In this document: positions 62,250-64,000 of the stretch, one piece after another
How positions within the stretch are numbered: the first letter of the stretch is position 1
Layout: the number at the start of each line of letters is the position of its first letter
Source: Sulfuricurvum sp.
Lineage (GTDB): Bacteria > Campylobacterota > Campylobacteria > Campylobacterales > Sulfurimonadaceae
Reading direction: 5' to 3'
Length of the DNA: 64,000 nucleotides
NCBI GenBank assembly: GCA_028710885.1
Contig: JAQTTG010000002.1
Span: forward strand, 62,001 to 126,000
Notes under the pieces: generated by a model
Told to the model about the DNA's origin: nothing
The model's database searches: none
The model's input: the letters and a program-made list of their open reading frames with translations, nothing else
Translations under genes and position numbers: made by a program

Positions 62250-62808
62250 TAATCTCATCGGCACACCAGCGTGCCAGATCACCGTCATGCGTGATAAGTA
62301 ATACCCCCATTCCCTCAATATTTTTCACAATCAGTGTCATAATATCAAGCTGATTGAGATTATCGAGCGCAGAGGTCGGCTCATCCAAAAGGAGCAGTTT
62401 CGGCTTCATGAGCAAAGCACGTAAAATAGAGCAGCGTTGCAGCTGCCCTCCGGAGAGTTTATGAGGCAGTGCATCGAGATGCGTCTCTTCGAGTCCCATC
62501 TGCTCCAAAAGAGATTCATGCCCCTGCATCGATGTCACTTCTGCTATCTGCTCACGCACGGTATAAGTTGGATGAAACGAGCTGTAAGGGTCTTGGAATA
62601 CTTGTGAGAGTGATAATGATCGGATTGTCCCTTTTGATGGTTTACGGTGCCCTAAAATGAGCTCAAAGAGGGTCGATTTCCCCACACCGCTGGGACCAAC
62701 AATTGCTTTGATCTCCCCTCTTTTCAGTGACAATGAAAAAGAATCGAACAATACTATATCTTTTGTGTATCCAAAAGATATATTTTCAATATCTAAAACA
62801 ACGCTCAA
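62203..62808 (-). CDS. ABC transporter ATP-binding protein, peptide/nickel-like
   Basis: 201 residues, one ABC domain: Walker A GPSGVGKST, Q-loop VFQDPYSSFHP, signature LSGGQLQR, Walker B LLLLDEPTSALD and LITHD. The Q-loop DPYSSFHP type is typical for OppF/NikE-like subunits. It is shorter than usual for these (about 250-330), lacking the C-terminal extension. No permease gene is in view on this side; the start is TTG at 62808, overlapping the proA stop. The frame ends inside crcB. Confidence 0.8.
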   Translation of the reverse strand: MSVVLDIENISFGYTKDIVLFDSFSLSLKRGEIKAIVGPSGVGKSTLFELILGHRKPSKGTIRSLSLSQVFQDPYSSFHPTYTVREQIAEVTSMQGHESLLEQMGLEETHLDALPHKLSGGQLQRCSILRALLMKPKLLLLDEPTSALDNLNQLDIMTLIVKNIEGMGVLLITHDGDLARWCADEIITLKNVETKNIQSLP

Positions 62809-64000
62809 CGAATCTGACCTTTTCCGTACACTTTGTATTTATAGGTCGTTAATCCCTCAACACCCATCGGCCCGCGAGCGTGCAGTTTGTTGGTACTGAT
62901 CCCCACTTCAGCACCGAATCCGAATTCCCCGCCGTCGGTAAAGCGAGTCGATGCATTGACATATACCGCCGCCGCATCGATCGATTCCATAAATCGTTCC
63001 GCCGTGGTAATATTTTCAGTAATAATCGATTCGGAGTGCCCCGAACCATATCGGACGATATGACTGATCGCTCCGTCTACTCCGTCGACCACACGAATAT
63101 TAAGAATGTTCGCTAAATACTCGGTATCAAAATCTTCCTCGCTCGCTTCAGAGACTTCGATGATTTCACGGGTTAATATACACCCTTTTAACTGCGTGTG
63201 TTCTTTATCAAATATCTCTTTAAAGATCGGTAGCACATCCGATGCGATACTCTCATCGACCAACAACGTCTCAATGGAGTTGCACGCTGAGGGGCGTTGT
63301 ACTTTTGCATTGACCGCTATTTTGAGAGCATCTTCAATTTTGGCATCTTTATCGATGTACAAATGGCACTGCCCTTTATCATGTTTTACAACAGGGACAC
63401 TGGAGTTTTGACTCACAAAACGGATCAATGCCTCTCCACCGCGCGGAACGATCAAATCGACGTATTTATCCATCTTGATAAGTTTAGCCACCCCCTCACG
63501 TGAAGAATCAGGGAGCAGTGCAATCAGCTCTCTTGGGAGGTCATTACCAATCAATACTTGTTGCAAAACGTCGGCAATGATTTTATTGGACGCTTCCGCC
63601 TCTTTTCCCCCTTTGAGAACACACCCGTTAGAGCTTTTAAAACAAAGAGCCGCCGTATCCGAGGTAACATTCGGACGCGATTCGTAGATGATCCCGATCA
63701 TTCCGATCGGAATAGACACTTTCTCGATTTTGAGTCCTGATTCGGTGACCCATCCCTCAATCACTTTGCCGATAGGATCTTTAAGCGCGGCGATCTCTTC
63801 AATCGCCACTGCCATTGCATTAATCCGTTTCTCATCGAGCATCAAGCGGTCTTTGAGAGAAGAGGAGAGATCCTCTTCATCCGCTTTTTTCATATCGATT
63901 GCATTGGCCTCGATGATGTTCATCGTATTGGCACGAAGAGCTTCCGCCATTTCCCGCAATATTCGGTTACGTTCACTTCCGCTTAGTGTCGCTAATACAC
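62805..64000 (-). CDS. proA: Glutamate-5-semialdehyde dehydrogenase ProA, 5' end cut by window edge
   Basis: About 398 codons are in view from the edge (full ProA is about 415). Second step of proline synthesis, reducing glutamyl phosphate. Motifs: PIGMIGIIYESRPNV, NGCVLKGGKEA, the catalytic Cys in PSACNSIETLL, and DGGEFGFGAEVGIS. A start at 63959 (TTG) is only apparent: the frame stays open to the window edge with a ProA-like LATLSGSERNRIL before it, so the true start lies beyond base 64000. Confidence 0.95.
   Translation of the reverse strand, partial: VLATLSGSERNRILREMAEALRANTMNIIEANAIDMKKADEEDLSSSLKDRLMLDEKRINAMAVAIEEIAALKDPIGKVIEGWVTESGLKIEKVSIPIGMIGIIYESRPNVTSDTAALCFKSSNGCVLKGGKEAEASNKIIADVLQQVLIGNDLPRELIALLPDSSREGVAKLIKMDKYVDLIVPRGGEALIRFVSQNSSVPVVKHDKGQCHLYIDKDAKIEDALKIAVNAKVQRPSACNSIETLLVDESIASDVLPIFKEIFDKEHTQLKGCILTREIIEVSEASEEDFDTEYLANILNIRVVDGVDGAISHIVRYGSGHSESIITENITTAERFMESIDAAAVYVNASTRFTDGGEFGFGAEVGISTNKLHARGPMGVEGLTTYKYKVYGKGQIR

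Noticed and set aside
1-64000. CRISPR arrays, insertion sequences, integrases and prophage genes
   Set aside because: No spaced repeats, transposase motifs, terminal inverted repeats or phage genes were seen; the tRNA-Lys/Glu pair has no duplicated 3' end next to it that would suggest an attachment site.

Overview
The window reads as a chromosome segment of a sulfur-oxidising Campylobacterota (Epsilonproteobacteria), most likely Sulfuricurvum or a close Sulfurimonas relative. The evidence is gene order: an lpxC-tsaB-thrB-ylxR-infB-rbfA-rimP run, a cosR/hsrA-like regulator next to an fdxB-type ferredoxin and ppx, a ctpA-purC-purS-purQ-(SH3 protein)-plsC-crcB run, and a complete soxXYZAB cluster. 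The genus is an inference; no rRNA gene is present. Coding density is very high, most genes overlap or nearly touch, and no gap exceeds about 250 bases. I saw no insertion sequence, prophage, integrase or CRISPR array.

Region 1 (1-8.9 kb, minus strand) is a housekeeping run: ribD (cut by the window edge), rimP, rbfA, infB, ylxR, thrB, tsaB, lpxC, an M23 peptidase and a DHH phosphoesterase. Region 2 (8.9-12 kb) holds two diguanylate cyclases, one with a PhnD-like periplasmic binding domain. Region 3 (12-25.8 kb, minus strand) is the sulfur-oxidation block. soxXYZAB is followed without a clear break by an outer-membrane porin, a SoxH-like metallo-hydrolase, a DsrE-like protein and a tandem DUF302 protein. 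Just upstream are three overlapping genes for a lone Cache-type sensor, an OmpR-type regulator and a histidine kinase. These are preceded by flhB, nadC and nadA.

Region 4 (25.9-31.6 kb, plus strand) carries plsY, folB, an OmpA-like lipoprotein, a CosR/HsrA-like regulator paired with a histidine kinase, a ferredoxin and ppx/gppA. Region 5 (31.6-42.9 kb) has bamA and tyrA, then an eight-gene Bat/MoxR locus: BatA, BatB+TPR, BatD, MoxR, DUF58, a small membrane protein, and a second BatA/BatB-like pair that has lost the metal-binding VWA motif. A small cytochrome c gene precedes it.

Region 6 (43-49.2 kb) has tRNA-Lys and tRNA-Glu behind a near-perfect sigma-70 promoter, then small signalling and envelope genes. 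These include two more diguanylate cyclases, an OmpR-type regulator, an unlisted entericidin-like lipoprotein, a polysaccharide deacetylase and a rhodanese. Region 7 (49.2-56.3 kb) has SUI1, DUF1653, DUF5718 and ABC-F genes on the minus strand, facing a PAS-GGDEF-EAL protein and an acyl-CoA synthetase. Region 8 (56.4-64 kb) has RRM and S4 RNA-binding proteins, ctpA and the pur run, then convergent crcB against an ABC ATPase and proA (cut at the right edge).

The window joins periplasmic thiosulfate oxidation, its probable sensing and outer-membrane uptake, and dense c-di-GMP and two-component signalling (five GGDEF proteins, three OmpR-type regulators, two kinases). The items most worth follow-up are the Cache sensor/regulator/kinase trio next to sox, the degenerate duplicate BatA/BatB pair, and the phosphorylatable CosR/HsrA homologue with its own kinase.
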